From Chamaecrista fasciculata (Eukaryota > Streptophyta > Magnoliopsida > Fabales > Fabaceae): a stretch of 64,000 bases of DNA. Within the stretch, counting starts at the first letter, position 1; each line of letters opens with the position of its first letter. The stretch covers positions 1 through 64,000 of the forward strand of contig QANZ01034964.1 in the NCBI GenBank assembly GCA_003254925.1, written 5' to 3'. Position numbers and translations under genes: made by a program. Shown piece by piece: positions 12,319-27,924 of this stretch. The notes under the pieces are model-generated. The model made no database searches and was not told where the DNA came from. It worked only from the letters and a program-made list of their open reading frames with translations.

Positions 12319-12728
12319 GGTCAAAGTGCACTTTTAGTCTCATAAATTTTGCTCATATGTCAATTTAGTCCCATAACTTTCTTATTGCACTTTTAATCTC
12401 GTATTTTTGTAAAAGATTATAGATTTGGTCCCGTATCAGTTTTGGTCTCATATCTTTTGATCAGGTTATAGAATTAGTCTCATATCTTTTCAAAAAGTTA
12501 CACCGTCAATCCCACTTAATTCAAAGATATGGAATCAATTATGCAACCTCACCAAAAGATATGAGACAAATTATGCAACTTGACCTAAAGATATGGGACC
12601 AAAAGTGTAATACCGGAACAAATCTGCAATCTAAGCAAAAAATATAAAATCAAAAGTGCAACAAAAAAAATTATGGGACCAAATTGAGACATGAGCAAAA
12701 ATTACAGGACCAAAAGTACACTTTGATA
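12319..12728. mobile_element. Mutator-type MITE, second copy of the GGTCAAAGTG family (410 bp)
   Basis: Left end GGTCAAAGTGCACTTTTAGT; right end, reverse-complemented, TATCAAAGTGTACTTTTGGT. The interior repeats the 'gtctcatatcttttgatc' motifs seen in the element at 6843-7270, so the two are members of one family. The flanks TTTATTTTT (12310-12318) and TTTTTTTTT (12729-12737) fit a 9-bp duplication with one change but are low-complexity. Confidence 0.75.
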
Positions 12729-13439
12729 TTTTTTTTTTGTGTTGAATTTGAGCTTGAAATGGATGACTATAGGAAGTTGATGGAAAAGCAAAATACATAA
12801 TACCCCACCCCTAATTAGTGTGGGCCCATCTCGCCCCACCAAAACTTTCGCTAAAATCCACAATAAGGTGGGCCCCAGTCCTAGAGAAAGCCCGTTGGTA
12901 AAGAGTAGTGGGCCTATTGGGCCCAAGAAAGGGATAAAAAAACATTGGAAAAAAATTCACAAGTCCGGGTTTGGTCAACGGTCACGCCTCTATTAAAAGT
13001 GCTGAAATACGTGGCGCTATTGGATTGGCTAATTGCTTTTTGGAATTATTGTCAGATACAGAGACGAACGAATACTGACAAGTGGCTACCGAAGCTGGCA
13101 CCTAATGGATTATTTTGGAAATTTTTTTTTTTGGCCTGAAAAGGATAATCCTTTTAAATATTGAAATTCTATAACCTTTAATTTAATTTTGTAAAAAGTA
13201 TCTTTTTATTTGTTGAAACTAAAGATATATTATAATATATTTTTTGAAAAAATATACAACATTATGCATTTTGATAAAAATGCACTTATATAAAATGAAT
13301 ATTTTTGTTAACAAATATTAGAAATAAATATAAATTTTCAAATTTAAATAATAAATCTTGAAATAAAAACTTTTTCAGGGATGTAATAAGTTGAAAACTA
13401 TAAAGTTGAATTAGGGGAAATCTAACTTTAAGTTCACAA

Positions 13440-13980
13440 GGGTCCTAAACGATTTGATGAAGTCGGAACCTACAAAACGAGAAAGCACAGGGTTCCTTGT
13501 GTTTCTTCTCCGATACTTAAATCAGTCAGTAGTGGTGAAGTTAGGGTTTTTAGATGGCAAAAGTTGCATACCTCTTTATGAACTGCATGCGAGTATTTAT
13601 ACCTCCAATTCCTTTCATCTAAGCGAGGTTTGAGTGAGGTGGTGAGAAGTGCGTGGGAAATGGGCCTAGCACGTGGCCTCGAGGTCACATCCGATGTGTC
13701 AGGGCTTGACGGTTGACATCCAGATTGCCAGGTGGAGGCTTTCTCCGTTTTACAGGAATGGGTGATAATGTTATACGCTTCCTATTTGATCTCTATGGGC
13801 GCGTGGCCTTTTGGTCATTTCATATGTGTACTTTTGCTGGAAGTCAGCACAATTTTGTCTTATCGGAGTGGTTTTAAGGATCTTCGCATTAAATGCTAAG
13901 TTCATTGCATTTAATGCTTGATGATGGCGTGACTTGTTCTGATGGGCTTTTCTGGGTGTAGGCTGCTTTCTTGTATTTAC
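13440..13980 (-). mobile_element. Probable decayed LTR segment (minus strand)
   Basis: A GC-richer island. On the minus strand it shows a TATA-like motif (GGTATAAATACTC near 13600), then a leader-like stretch with 'ACCCTAACTTCACC' and 'TTTAAGTATCGGAGAAG', an arrangement typical of plant Ty3/gypsy LTRs. No primer-binding site, polyprotein or terminal TG/CA pair could be defined. Confidence 0.42.
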
Positions 13981-15932
13981 CTTTTATTTATTTAAAGAGT
14001 GTATATGATAAGTGGTAGGAAATTTGATGAAATACTTATCCAAACATTTTTCAACTTTAGGAGCTAACTACGCTAATAATAAAAAAAGTTGTAGTCAAAT
14101 GGTAAAAACTTATCTATCCTTAATCAAATATCAGCGTTTCGATTTCTAACTTTAGATATGAAGCAATCTTAAATTCATAGATTAGCTATCTCACTCTTCG
14201 AGATACTGAGCCAGCAAAAAGATTAGTCAGTGTTTAGTAACATGAAAACCTAAAATAACATTAGTCTTTGTTTAAATTACTAAAATGAATTGTAAAAGAA
14301 ACTTTAGTTCAAACCAAGAAAAAACCTTGATTGTCCTTTCTTTCAGCTTCTGCTGATGTAGCTCTGTTGTATTTAACATGCATCTATTACTTCATATTTT
14401 CCTTTAATTCTAAATCTAATGGACAATCAAGGTGAGGGACATTGCTATTGCTAAAGGACCACAGATGTATTTATGCAGAAATAATATTCCACATTATTGG
14501 ACCATGTTCTGATAATGTTTGCTTCTCAAATGTTAAGAGTTAAGACTTGTTTTCTTAATTATCTCATATTCTGTGTCAGCTTGCATATTGGTTGAATGCC
14601 TGAATCTCTGCATTAATTCCATGGGACCAAGGACCAAAACTTGCCAATTTGCATCTTGGCTTTCTCATTATTCTTAGTTTTCTTACTTTCAATTATTTGC
14701 ACATGTTGCACACTTTATTTTTTTTTTTGAACTGAGTTGCACACTTTATTCTGAAGTGAAAAATCCATTTTAATTTATTCTGTAGATAATAATAACCTTG
14801 CTTTTCTAAAGGAAACATCTATATAATGCTCCTAATATTACGTAGGTTAAGGTAAGAAGTAACTTCTTCCTATAGTTGGCAATGGCCATTGTGAAACTGT
14901 CAAAAATTGCTTCAACCTTTCTGCTTAAGGATTCCATATATATAGGAGCATATACAGCATGCATATTTCTATTGATTATTCTTGTAATTTGCTAGTTGAG
15001 TGTTTTCATCTCATGTTTTGTGCTGGTTTCAGCAGGTTGTAGAAATTGCAAAAATAACTTGCAAGCCATAATATGCATTATGGCACTGCAGGATATCTCC
15101 GTCAGATATTCCCCCAGAGGACTGCGCTCATTTTAATTTTTAAATTCCAAATCATGTGAGCTTTAAGACTTGAAGACTAAACCGCAAAGCTGGAGGCCCA
15201 ATCAGGTTTGCAACACAAGGCCATGCATATTTTATGTATTAGAGATTGGGCCCAACTATTATTACCAAGAAGATATGAATTCGAACTTAATGATCTAAAT
15301 TCTAACAAAGTATATTTGGACTTTTTGGCATTATAAAAAACACAAAGAGATACATTTTATCCTACTTTAGCCCAACACAGACTTTTTCATGCAGGAGGAG
15401 AATGAGTTTCCATGTTATTTCTTTCCACTAATTTTGACATCTCTACCACAAAGTCTTATTACTCTACCTGTCCATCGTGTGTATCCGTAGTAATTAGTAA
15501 ATAGTAGACAAGATAAAAATTAATTTGTTTCTTCTCATCCTTACGAGGTGAAATGGGGGAGTCACAGAATCAAGAAAATTGGAATCTTATTTATTCATTC
15601 ATTATCATCTTTCAAGATTAGAAAAAAACAGAACTATTAATACTTTGTTGGCTAAATTGTGCATTTATTATTATTATTATTATATATATATAAGGAAAAA
15701 ACCTTGGCTTTAGTTCCGGTGTCATATAACTGAACAATTCAACAGAGGTTCAAGAGACACGATAACTTCAATGGAACAAAAAATTGTATAAATTGTCATA
15801 CAGTTGTTACATAGTATTCTATTCCTGAGATGCCTATGTGAGGGTAAATACACCAATACCAGTGATGACCCACTCATTAAATACATGTAAGTCACAGTTC
15901 AGTGTCTACACCCATAATTATAGAGCAGGTTT
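13981..15932. other. Intergenic region downstream of the SDIR1-type gene
   Basis: No coding sequence recognised. The right-hand ~230 bp (from about 15700) is the probable 3' UTR of the minus-strand RING gene. An ATT trinucleotide run followed by (TA) lies at 15666-15692. Confidence 0.5.
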
Positions 15933-19109
<3,177 letters not shown>

Positions 19110-19121
19110 GGCTCTATATAT

Positions 19122-20974
19122 CTGGAAATGATAATTGATGCTTTGCAGCTTGATAAACCAGAATATACCAAAAAATATTTTAAGTATTTTAAAATGGAAA
19201 AAAAAGTAATAAAATTGTAAATACGCATCAAGTACAGAGTTCCATAGCTGTCACACAGAAGACTAAGAGAACAGAGGAGGAAAAAAAGATCTCAAACACT
19301 AGATTATATCACAAGATTTGCATTCACCAGCTTACAATTTAATCCTACAGAAATGATCGCTAAGGATTAACCACTACTTCACTATATTTAGCTTCTAAAT
19401 ATCAACTATTGGAGGAAACAAGGGAAGCTGGCAGAAATGAAGGGTTAGATGTCACCCCTATCTTAATAGTAATCAGTAAACATGACAAATCTCAAATCTT
19501 TCAAGTCTTCATACAGCCAAATCAGTCTAGTTGGCACCATCCATTGATGCAATTGAGCTAATGCTATGAACAACTACAACTGAATGTAAGAACAGCTGCA
19601 AGCAGTCATTTTCCCACTCTCCCGACCTCAATCCTTTATCTCTAAACTTAAATATCCTAAAGGTAGCAACAGGTCATCCTCATTGAATAGAACTATGAAC
19701 AGAATATATAATAATCACACAAACAGTCGAAACTATGGCCTAACAAAGAATATTCACGAATTTCTTGTGGTGCTGGTTAATGTTGCACCATGTGCAACCA
19801 CCTCACAAATGGCATCATGGCAGTCAATGTCACTGGTTTTGGGTTTTACCAAAAATTCATTTGTAGTACCACTCCAGTAATGTGAATAAATGTCCATTTA
19901 CCAACTAGTGCTTCAGCTAATTATGTAAGTTTTACCAACCTAAATTTTCATTTTCCACTTAAATAAAAGGTTAGGAGGAGTTTCCAACTGGTAAAAGGCC
20001 GGTAGAGTATTTCTTCAGGAAGTCCACTAAAAACAGGGGTGGGAAACTCCAATCAAGAGGGACTAACACGACACACGAATTCTGATTTCTTTATCTTTTG
20101 GGTTTGTCCCATGCCAGCACCTCCAAGGGGGTTGGCAACAAAGCTGCTTTCACACTGTACCAAAGTAATGTGACCAAAATTTGACTCCTGCCAAAACTTC
20201 TAAAATGTGGTGACCCAAAGTTGTATTGTCTAGACTTTTATGAATGGTACCAGTACCATTGTTACCTAATGGTAGAAATCAGTTTCGCAGAGCTTTGGAG
20301 AAAGTAAGAATACGAACCTTTTTTGTCTTTTCAAAAGTTGAGGATAATAGAAATCATTATATCATAAAACCCGTGGCTTTACATATGTTTCACATAGATT
20401 ATATCACTCAGATATATCTCTGTATCTACTGATATCCACTACGAGTGCAGCTTCAAGTGATAATTCATCCTTCCAAGAGTTTGGTAAGCATCTACCAACT
20501 ATAATCATCAATTGATTCAATTCCATAAACTGATGGAAACACTAAACTAAACTGCCAGCTACTGCCTCGTCTATCCTGTCAATGACCACTTAAGAATATT
20601 CCAACCACCAGAATTTGGTACTAAATCACTTCATGGCTCAAGCAAACAAATTATTAGTCATAACACTATTATAAGACTTCGTCGGTACCATTAAGAAGCT
20701 CATCATGTCAGTGCATCGATGAATCGTAAAGAAAAACAGATTAAGTATGCAGATTCCTACGCCGATAACCCTATAATAAAAGTGAGAGTCATAAAAAAAA
20801 CTCTCCGTTACTGCGTTCTCCTTCACAAATCTTGAAACAACAGAAAATCAATTGCAGATCCTCGTATAATTATGAAGAACCCCCAGTATAAAAAATCAAA
20901 AGCAGAAAAAGAGAGGAAAAACCCTTGTTGGTGATGGTAAATGTGATCGAATGAAGTGAGTGAGAGGAGCTTAC
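19122..20974 (-). other. Leader (5' UTR) intron of the SDIR1-type gene
   Basis: On the minus strand a donor (ATTT|GTAAGC) is at 20974 and an acceptor (TTTCCAG|ATAT) ends at 19122, 12 bases before the ATG. The sequence before the donor (20975 to ~21070) is a pyrimidine-rich leader. The short open frames inside the intron have no recognisable motif. Confidence 0.7.
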
Positions 20975-21471
20975 AAATGGTAATCGGAAACAAGAGCGGG
21001 AATCGGTGGTGATCAGAACAGAGAAGCCACTTGTCGATCAAAACAAAGGGCTGGATCTTCGTTAACTATGTGTGGATTCGATGTACAGTAGGATGGATGA
21101 CTTCGCAGCACCAACGAACGAACGATGCGTCGTTCGAAATGCTTGCTATTTAATTTTTAATTTTTAATAATATTATTATTTTCGTTTTTATTGGTATGCT
21201 CCTAACTCCGATGTCCTAACCAATCTCGAAGCAGCCCTTGATTTTTCCATCTTTCACTGCAGCAATCCAAAAGCACACGACGTCGTTACGTTCCACCAAA
21301 CCGAGACACTTCCCTTGTGAAAATATTAAAATATTTTTTTATTACTTTTTGGTTATTTATCAATTTCTTCGAAAAATACTAATCATATAAAAAATAATAA
21401 ACAAATCTATTTATTTTTTTGTGACTTTAAAATTGATAGAAAATATGTATATAACCCACAAATTCTTTTTT

Positions 21472-22170
21472 GAGTAAATTTATAATTTGGTCCTTGAAAG
21501 ATTATCGAATTGATAATTCAGTCTCTAAAAAATTAAAATTGATGATATTTTGACCCTGCTCCGTTGAAGTCCTCGAGCTTCCTGCACAAGCAACTTTACT
21601 AGGGGGCTTTAGTCCCCAGAAGAGCCTCCGAAGCTTAAGTAAGTATTTGGGCAGAGTAACAGCATATCAATACATTAGTTGGTTTTCTAACTTGATGAGT
21701 CCTTTATTTATTGGACTTTGGGTGTTGTCGCTTTGCTAGGTCTGTTTCCTAGATCATCATTTCCTCTTAGGTTGGTTACGCATAGTGGGTCCTATGGGAG
21801 ATTGTGTGTTTCCACTACTTGAGGTTCCAATGGTCCCCTACAAGGACATGCCCAAGCCCTCATATCTCCGATTGCTAATCCCCTGTCAGGCAAAAAAAAA
21901 AATCCCTTGCCAAGTCCCTTTCCTATTGCGGCACTTCAGGCCCTTTATGTCTATTGGGCTAAGCACTACCGACTAGGCTCATTGGGCTATACTCTATAAA
22001 AAATAAACAATTTAATTCTTGAAATATCAAAACGGTATATTAATGAGTTCTTTTGTGGACTAAATAGTATACCATTTTAATTTTTTAGGAATTAAATTGT
22101 ATATTTTAATCTTTCAGAGACTGAGTTGTTAGCTCGGTGATTTTTCTAGGAACAAATTGTTAGTTTACTC
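21472..22170. mobile_element. GAGTAAA-family Mutator-type element (699 bp) carrying an unrelated insert
   Basis: Left arm GAGTAAATTTATAATTTGGT; right arm, reverse-complemented, GAGTAAACTAACAATTTGTT; both continue into 'aattcagtctctaaa' / 'aactcagtctctgaa'. The family matches the element at 5005-5238, but about 450 bp (roughly 21545-22010) of GC-richer, LTR-like DNA interrupts the middle. The 9 flanking bases, TTCTTTTTT and TTCTTCTTC, match at 7 of 9 positions. No transposase. Confidence 0.65.
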
Positions 22171-22871
22171 TTCTTCTTCTTTTTTTTCCTTTTACTCTTT
22201 CAATCTTTTTAAATTTTTTTTTGGTAAAGTAAATGCTTAGGAGATATTTACCTTTTCGGACATCTTTAAATTTGACCTATACATACCTCTTCAATCTTGG
22301 ATCGTGACGAGTTAAATAAATACGCCTCCTTAATTGACTTTTCAAGTGTTTATTTATGTATCTTCTAGTTTACTTTGACCTAGTTACAAAGATTGTGTAC
22401 GATATTAAACCAACACAACACAAGGCTTGTTTCTCTTTGAGGGTCACCCACCCAAGAGATTTGACACCACAATTAGATTAATAATCCTTTTAACAAGGCA
22501 CCGAAATTGAGTACTCCTTAATGTGAATATCACAGAACAATCGTTGAGAATGAATGTAACATATAATAATGATGTAATAATAATATAAACAACAAAAATA
22601 GTACACCTGATATTTACCAAAACTCTATCCACCACCACACCACCACACAGATTGGACGGTGTGGAGCCCATCCTGTAGGAATGAATCGGACGGCTATTAC
22701 ACGTTTTCCATTTTTTTCTAATTAAATCATGATATCACCGTCTGTATAACGAAAATTAATCTCATTCGAATTTTCGCTCTAAAACAATAGAACCCTCTCA
22801 ACAATATTAACTCTAAGAATAAAAGATCTCTTAATGTAATTTGTCAACCACTTGATAGATATTTTTCAATT
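22171..22871. other. Spacer and 3' flank of the PCS1-type gene
   Basis: AT-rich sequence without a supported gene. The portion just left of 22872 is the likely 3' UTR of the aspartic protease gene. Confidence 0.5.
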
Positions 22872-24170
22872 TTAGGAAGCTAGGCCTAGGCGTTGACTGG
22901 CGAGCTCACACCTAGTATCTGTGAATCCGACTCTAGAGTTCACCAAATCAAACTCCATCCACACGTTTTGCTGATGATGATGACCAATCAAAAAAGCCTC
23001 CACACCTAGAAGCTCTGAATTCCCAAACGTGAAACAATACACCGAATCTTTTCCCTTCATCATTCCCGGAACCCGATACAGTAATCTCTCTCCTGACACA
23101 CTCATCTCCGCCCCGCGAAACATCAACGTCACCGCCGGCAACGACGGCGGCACCACCGTCGACCCGACCCGGAAGCACAAATCCATCGCCCCTTGAAACA
23201 CAAAATTCGGGTCATCCAAAAGGGTAAGTTTCCCTTTGGTCTGAAGAACGAACTCGTTTTTCAACGCGGTGTATACGGGTCCTAGAAGGAAAGTAAACTG
23301 GGTACCCGAATCCACCATGGTTTGACCCGCCCCGGTATGATCCGGAGCGAAAACCGATTTCGGAAGCTGCAACACCTTCTGCGATACTTTGATCCCTTCG
23401 AGTTGAACCGTATAAGCGACCCGGTCGAAATAAGGAAGTGGGTTCGACATTTTGACGAGAGGCGTGTATTTCAACGGTCCAAGCCATGAAAATTGGGCGT
23501 CACCGAAGAGAAGAACACCAGAAGAATCATGACCCGAGATACAATACGAGAATTTGGGGAGACCCATTTGGTTGACAAACGATAAGGAGCCCCGGTTCAT
23601 GCCGATTAACCCCGTGGTTTTTGAGTCCTCGTCGGAGTTTGAGCTGAACCCGGAATCCATACATCCGAATATGGTGCCGGGTTGACCCGACCCGCCGACG
23701 AAGAAGGTGTCGGCGGCGAGGTTGCCTTCGAGGGAAGAGGCGTCGGCGTAGGAGACGACGGCGTGACAGAGTTTTTTCGGGTCGCAGGAAGCGGGTATGG
23801 AGAAATCTCGGGTTCGGGTCTTGCAAACGGGCGAGGTACATGGGGTTGGAGAATAGGATTTAGAGAGAAGCGGGTTGAAAACAGAATTTAAATTTGGGAG
23901 CTTTTTGCAGTGAAGCCATGAGAGTTCGCTTCCTGTGTCGAGGACCATGGTAACGGTTTGTGGGGGTGAACCCACGGTTAGTGAAACTGTTAGTGTCACG
24001 TTGTGGCTGAAAGAAAGCCTACGTGAAGAAACAGAGCCATGTGGGAGAATCTGGGTTTTAAGAGGCAACACCAGAGTACTACGCGATGTAGTATTTGAAG
24101 AAGAAGAAGAAGAAGCAGTTATTTGAATTTGAAAGAGAAGGAGAAGAAGAAGAAAAGAAAGGGAGGCCAT
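22872..24170 (-). CDS. PCS1: PCS1-type aspartic protease (pepsin family A1)
   Basis: An intronless 432-residue protein closely resembling Arabidopsis PCS1 (Promotion of Cell Survival 1), an ER-located atypical aspartic protease needed for gamete and embryo cell survival. Residues 1-19 form a hydrophobic signal peptide. The two catalytic Asp motifs are both intact: DTGS at 78-81 and DSGT at 287-290. Other family blocks are YADASSLEGNLAA (141-153), TTGLIGMNRGSLSF, PYFDRVAYTVQLEGIKV, DHTGAGQTMVDSGTQFTF and the C-terminal IGHHHQQN. The cysteine-rich insert after the first Asp marks the nepenthesin-like plant group. The ATG at 24170 is right: it directly precedes the signal peptide, and a TATA-like TTATATAAGA lies at about 24298-24307. 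Orthology to PCS1 is likely; a close paralogue is possible. Confidence 0.94.
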   Translation of the reverse strand: MASLSFLLLLLLFQIQITASSSSSSNTTSRSTLVLPLKTQILPHGSVSSRRLSFSHNVTLTVSLTVGSPPQTVTMVLDTGSELSWLHCKKLPNLNSVFNPLLSKSYSPTPCTSPVCKTRTRDFSIPASCDPKKLCHAVVSYADASSLEGNLAADTFFVGGSGQPGTIFGCMDSGFSSNSDEDSKTTGLIGMNRGSLSFVNQMGLPKFSYCISGHDSSGVLLFGDAQFSWLGPLKYTPLVKMSNPLPYFDRVAYTVQLEGIKVSQKVLQLPKSVFAPDHTGAGQTMVDSGTQFTFLLGPVYTALKNEFVLQTKGKLTLLDDPNFVFQGAMDLCFRVGSTVVPPSLPAVTLMFRGAEMSVSGERLLYRVPGMMKGKDSVYCFTFGNSELLGVEAFLIGHHHQQNVWMEFDLVNSRVGFTDTRCELASQRLGLAS

Positions 24171-24309
24171 GAGAACGAACAGAGAAAACAGTATTATTGT
24201 GTGGATTAAGAATTTGTGTGTACTTTTGAGACAGTTTCAATAATACTACTCTGTGTGGTGGTGGGTTATAGCTAGGCGAGAGTCTCTTCAATCTGATTCT
24301 TATATAATT

Positions 24310-25958
24310 GTTGAAATGAATGTGAGTCACGACGTGAATCAGGGGAAGCAGAGAGAGATAGTACGTCTTGTTTGCTAGCACTAGCAGCAGCCTTTAAAGT
24401 GGTGAATGTATGGCAAAGCTTTACAGTAGTGGTGATTTGTTATTGTCCTATATATGCGTTATTTGACTCATACAACTGCCTAGACTAACGTTTCTTATCT
24501 TCATTTATTTTCATCAGTTTTAATTACTCAGTTACATTCCATCTTTTCATCTAAAACTAGCTACCTACTCATTTCTAGTTTCTATATATTCCTCATGAGC
24601 TGTCTAAACTCTGTTCTATATATTTTTGTGAGTTCAATATAGTATTTTAATCAAATTGTATCATAAGTATAGAATTCAATGTGATTTATTTTATTAACAT
24701 TATCACTTTTAATATTTATATATATATATATATACTTCAAAGTTTAAACATCTGAGATTGAGATTCATGGGCTGCATTGAGTAACGTAACAAGCTGATTT
24801 TACATGAGTGAAGATGATAGATAATGAGATTTTCATTCATAAACTTATACATTTAACTGTTGTACACGCATGTCAACATCTCTGATTTTTTTTGAAGGAA
24901 ACATTTCGAATTGTAAGATTATTCATATTACTATTTGAAGTTTACAGCTCATCCTTTTTTTTTTTTGTGTGGGTGGAATACTGTTCATCTTTTGTAAATT
25001 GAACCAAAGTTAAATTGGAGAGAGCGAGATATTTTCTAGTCCCATCACATTTCCCCCCAAATCTTAAACTTATACCATAAATTTTTTTGGTTTATTTATC
25101 ACAATCCTTATCTTTATCTCATTTGTTTATAGTAATATCAACAAAATGAATCCTCCATCATTAAACTCTCATTGATATCAAACAGGAACAATATCAAAAT
25201 AATCAAGAAAAAATATATGGACCCACTAGCAACGCCAAAGTGAACAATTAATGGTTCGTTTTACGTTTTCATTGGCAAAGCTAGAGAAAACTGTTATATG
25301 ATAACAATATTTAGCAAACGGAAAAAGCATGTAAATTAAAGATTACTCCCTCACGTTTTGAATATCTGATCTTTTTGAGAATTTTTTTTATTTCAAAATA
25401 TCTGATGTTTTACAAATTCAAGATATCATTAATTATTTGTTTACCATTTTATCCCTATTAAATATAATAGGGTCATAAATGAATAAGCATTTTCCAAGTA
25501 TTTCTATTATTTTCAATAAGGATAGTTTAGTCTTTTTATCTCATTTTTCTCTTCATTTTAGGTGAGCTAATCATTTCCTTAATTTATGTGTATTTACCTT
25601 AAGTGTAGGTGAGCTAATCAGACGTTATCTAGGTGTAGTTAGGTAACAATTCCATGAGCAATTATACTACGCAATATCAGGCCCAAAAAAAATAATAATT
25701 ACACTACGCAATAAGTGCGTGGGCAAATTAGAAGTGACTGAACCTGATCAATACTTTCAATTGAGGCAATAATTAAGGAAAGTCTAAAAAATTAATTACA
25801 CTAAAATGTTCCATATCTATATCAGGTCCTTGTATGTTAGGCTGCTTCACGATATAGTTATATACATCAATTAATTACCGGTTAAGTTTCAGGTTCATAT
25901 ATAACTTGGCTTATCAAATTTACTAGTTAATAACTTCTTCACACACACACACACATAT

Positions 25959-25997
<39 letters not shown>

Positions 25998-27665
25998 ATT
26001 CTACCGACGCTTTAACTTTGGAAAAGGGTTTCTCTCTGGAAGGCACAAACCAGAGACAAAAAGTGCATAGTTTTGCGAAAAACAGGAAGGAAAACATAGC
26101 ACCCACCAACCAAAAAAAAGAACAGCTTGGAGATTACGAACTTGTATGCTATTATTAATTATCTCTTGACTCTCCCACATTAAGAATTAATTACCTTTAC
26201 TACTCATTTTGCATTAAATATGATCTAGTCATATATACACAAATCTATGTATGTTTGCATTTTGCTTTCTGGATAGGGACACCTACTCAACTGCTATATA
26301 ATTAAATAATGCTTTGAATTTTTTTTGCATCCAGCTAACCTTAATTAATTAAGCATGGTGATGTGTGTCACCACCTAAACCTATAGCTGCTCTATATATT
26401 TATATGTAATGTTCTAAACTTCTCATCAGTCAATCTGATATAATGTTCTAAGCTTTAATTTTCAACCTTAAATTAATGGACTGCTCTTTATTGGGTAAAA
26501 ATTGTGTGTCTGGCTAGCATATAGTACTTGGGTTGACAACAATTATGAATATTTAGTTCATTAACTACTTGTTTTTAATAAATAATTTAAATTAGTTTTG
26601 AAGTTATTAAATTACCCTGTTTTATATATAGTTGTCCTAGTTAATATTAATATATATAATATAAATTTTGAGTTTTCTCTTTACTGAAAATCACAAAAGT
26701 TGAGGCTAGGTTGGAAGGGTAGCAACTTGCTGCTTGCGAAGAAAAGGAAAGGAGAAATAGGGTTTTCAATTCTTCTCTTCTCCTTTCAAATTTTCTCATT
26801 TAAAGACAGTTTTGATCTTGTTATATGTTGACGGTGATAATGTGTTCTTACAGTTGCCATATTGAAAAAGAGTAAGATATATAAATGAATTAAATACTAC
26901 AAGAAGTAATTATGAACACATGTCTAAATGCGATCCTTTATATATAAATGTGTGAATGACACATAATTAAAACCGCCTTAAAAGAATAGAAAAGGCAACA
27001 AAGGTAATTGTTATTATAACTTATTTATGTAGCAATGTGCATGAAAAGAAATGGAAGCCACCTTCACTGATGAATATAATCATTACACTGCGAATTGGGA
27101 GGGCCTTTGCTTTTTTTTCTGAGTGAGATGCGTTGCTCTCACGTGTGGAAGGTAAATTATATATGTCATTGCCACGTTTCAGTTCTTCTACGTCATTCCC
27201 TTATCCAACTATAGCTTTCATAACCAACTAGATATCATTAAACTTTAAGCACTTGATAATTAAGTGCTTTCATAATCAATGGTTTTAATTGTGATGTATG
27301 GATTGATTATGACAAAATTATCACCTCCAACATTTACATACATCAATATAAATTAATGCCTCATATAATTGGAGTCGTCTTATTAACCATATGGATAGAC
27401 TTTTAATTGAAACGACAATATATATAATAATATATGATAAAAAGTAATTGACTGAAAAATTCATCTATTATTTGTATAATCTAATATGATAATTAAATGT
27501 ACTCCAAAATGAAACGTATAATGTGTATATTAACCTTCAATGATGATATGGTATATGTATTATTGATCAATTGGTCTATTTACATTTGATTTTCATCGCT
27601 AAGTTGATTTTATTGTTCCTTTCTCTTTAATTTCTCATATGATAAATTTCACTTGTTATATAATC
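24310..27665. other. Promoter of the PCS1-type gene and a long AT-rich intergenic region
   Basis: About 3.3 kb without a recognisable gene. The left edge is the protease promoter. A compound (CA)(TA) microsatellite lies at about 25940-25990. Sequence at 25345-25430 ('ttactccctc', 'caaaatatctgat') resembles one edge of a Stowaway-like MITE, but no matching right end was found. Confidence 0.45.
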
Positions 27666-27676
27666 AAAATTATTAT

Positions 27677-27875
27677 GCCAACAAAGGTTGGCCCAGTTGG
27701 TAAGGAGTCGACTCATAACCCACAATGTCGTGAGTTCGATTCTCACTGTCGATGTGAGAATCTTGTTGGTAGGCGATCTGTAAGTACCTCTGTAAACGCT
27801 CACAGAGCCTGGAGGCTTGTCCTAGCCTTGGTGAGCCTTCGGGGCCCAACTCACCTAAACTTTTTGTAACAAAAA
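27677..27875 (+). mobile_element. tRNA-derived SINE with exact 11-bp target-site duplication
   Basis: The body begins with a tRNA-like head: A box TTGGCCCAGTTGGT near 27689 and B box GAGTTCGATTCTC near 27731. A tRNA-unrelated body follows, and the element ends in TTTTTGTAAC plus an A run. The 11 bases AAAATTATTAT occur exactly at 27666-27676 and 27876-27886. It is a complete SINE copy and not a tRNA gene, because the acceptor and anticodon stems are not complementary and it carries a tail. Confidence 0.88.
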
Positions 27876-27924
27876 AAAATTATTATAAGTGTAATATTTT
27901 CACTATTAATGAGTGTTTATTATT

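Noticed and set aside
23527..23841. 104-residue frame inside the PCS1-type gene
   Set aside because: Shadow frame of the aspartic protease; Arg-rich composition comes from the GC-rich coding strand.
25345..25560. Stowaway-type MITE
   Set aside because: Only one edge ('ttactccctc') is recognisable; no matching right end or TA duplication was found.
27685..27745. Possible tRNA gene
   Set aside because: A and B boxes are present, but the stems do not pair, and the unit has a body, A-tail and target-site duplication, so it is a SINE.
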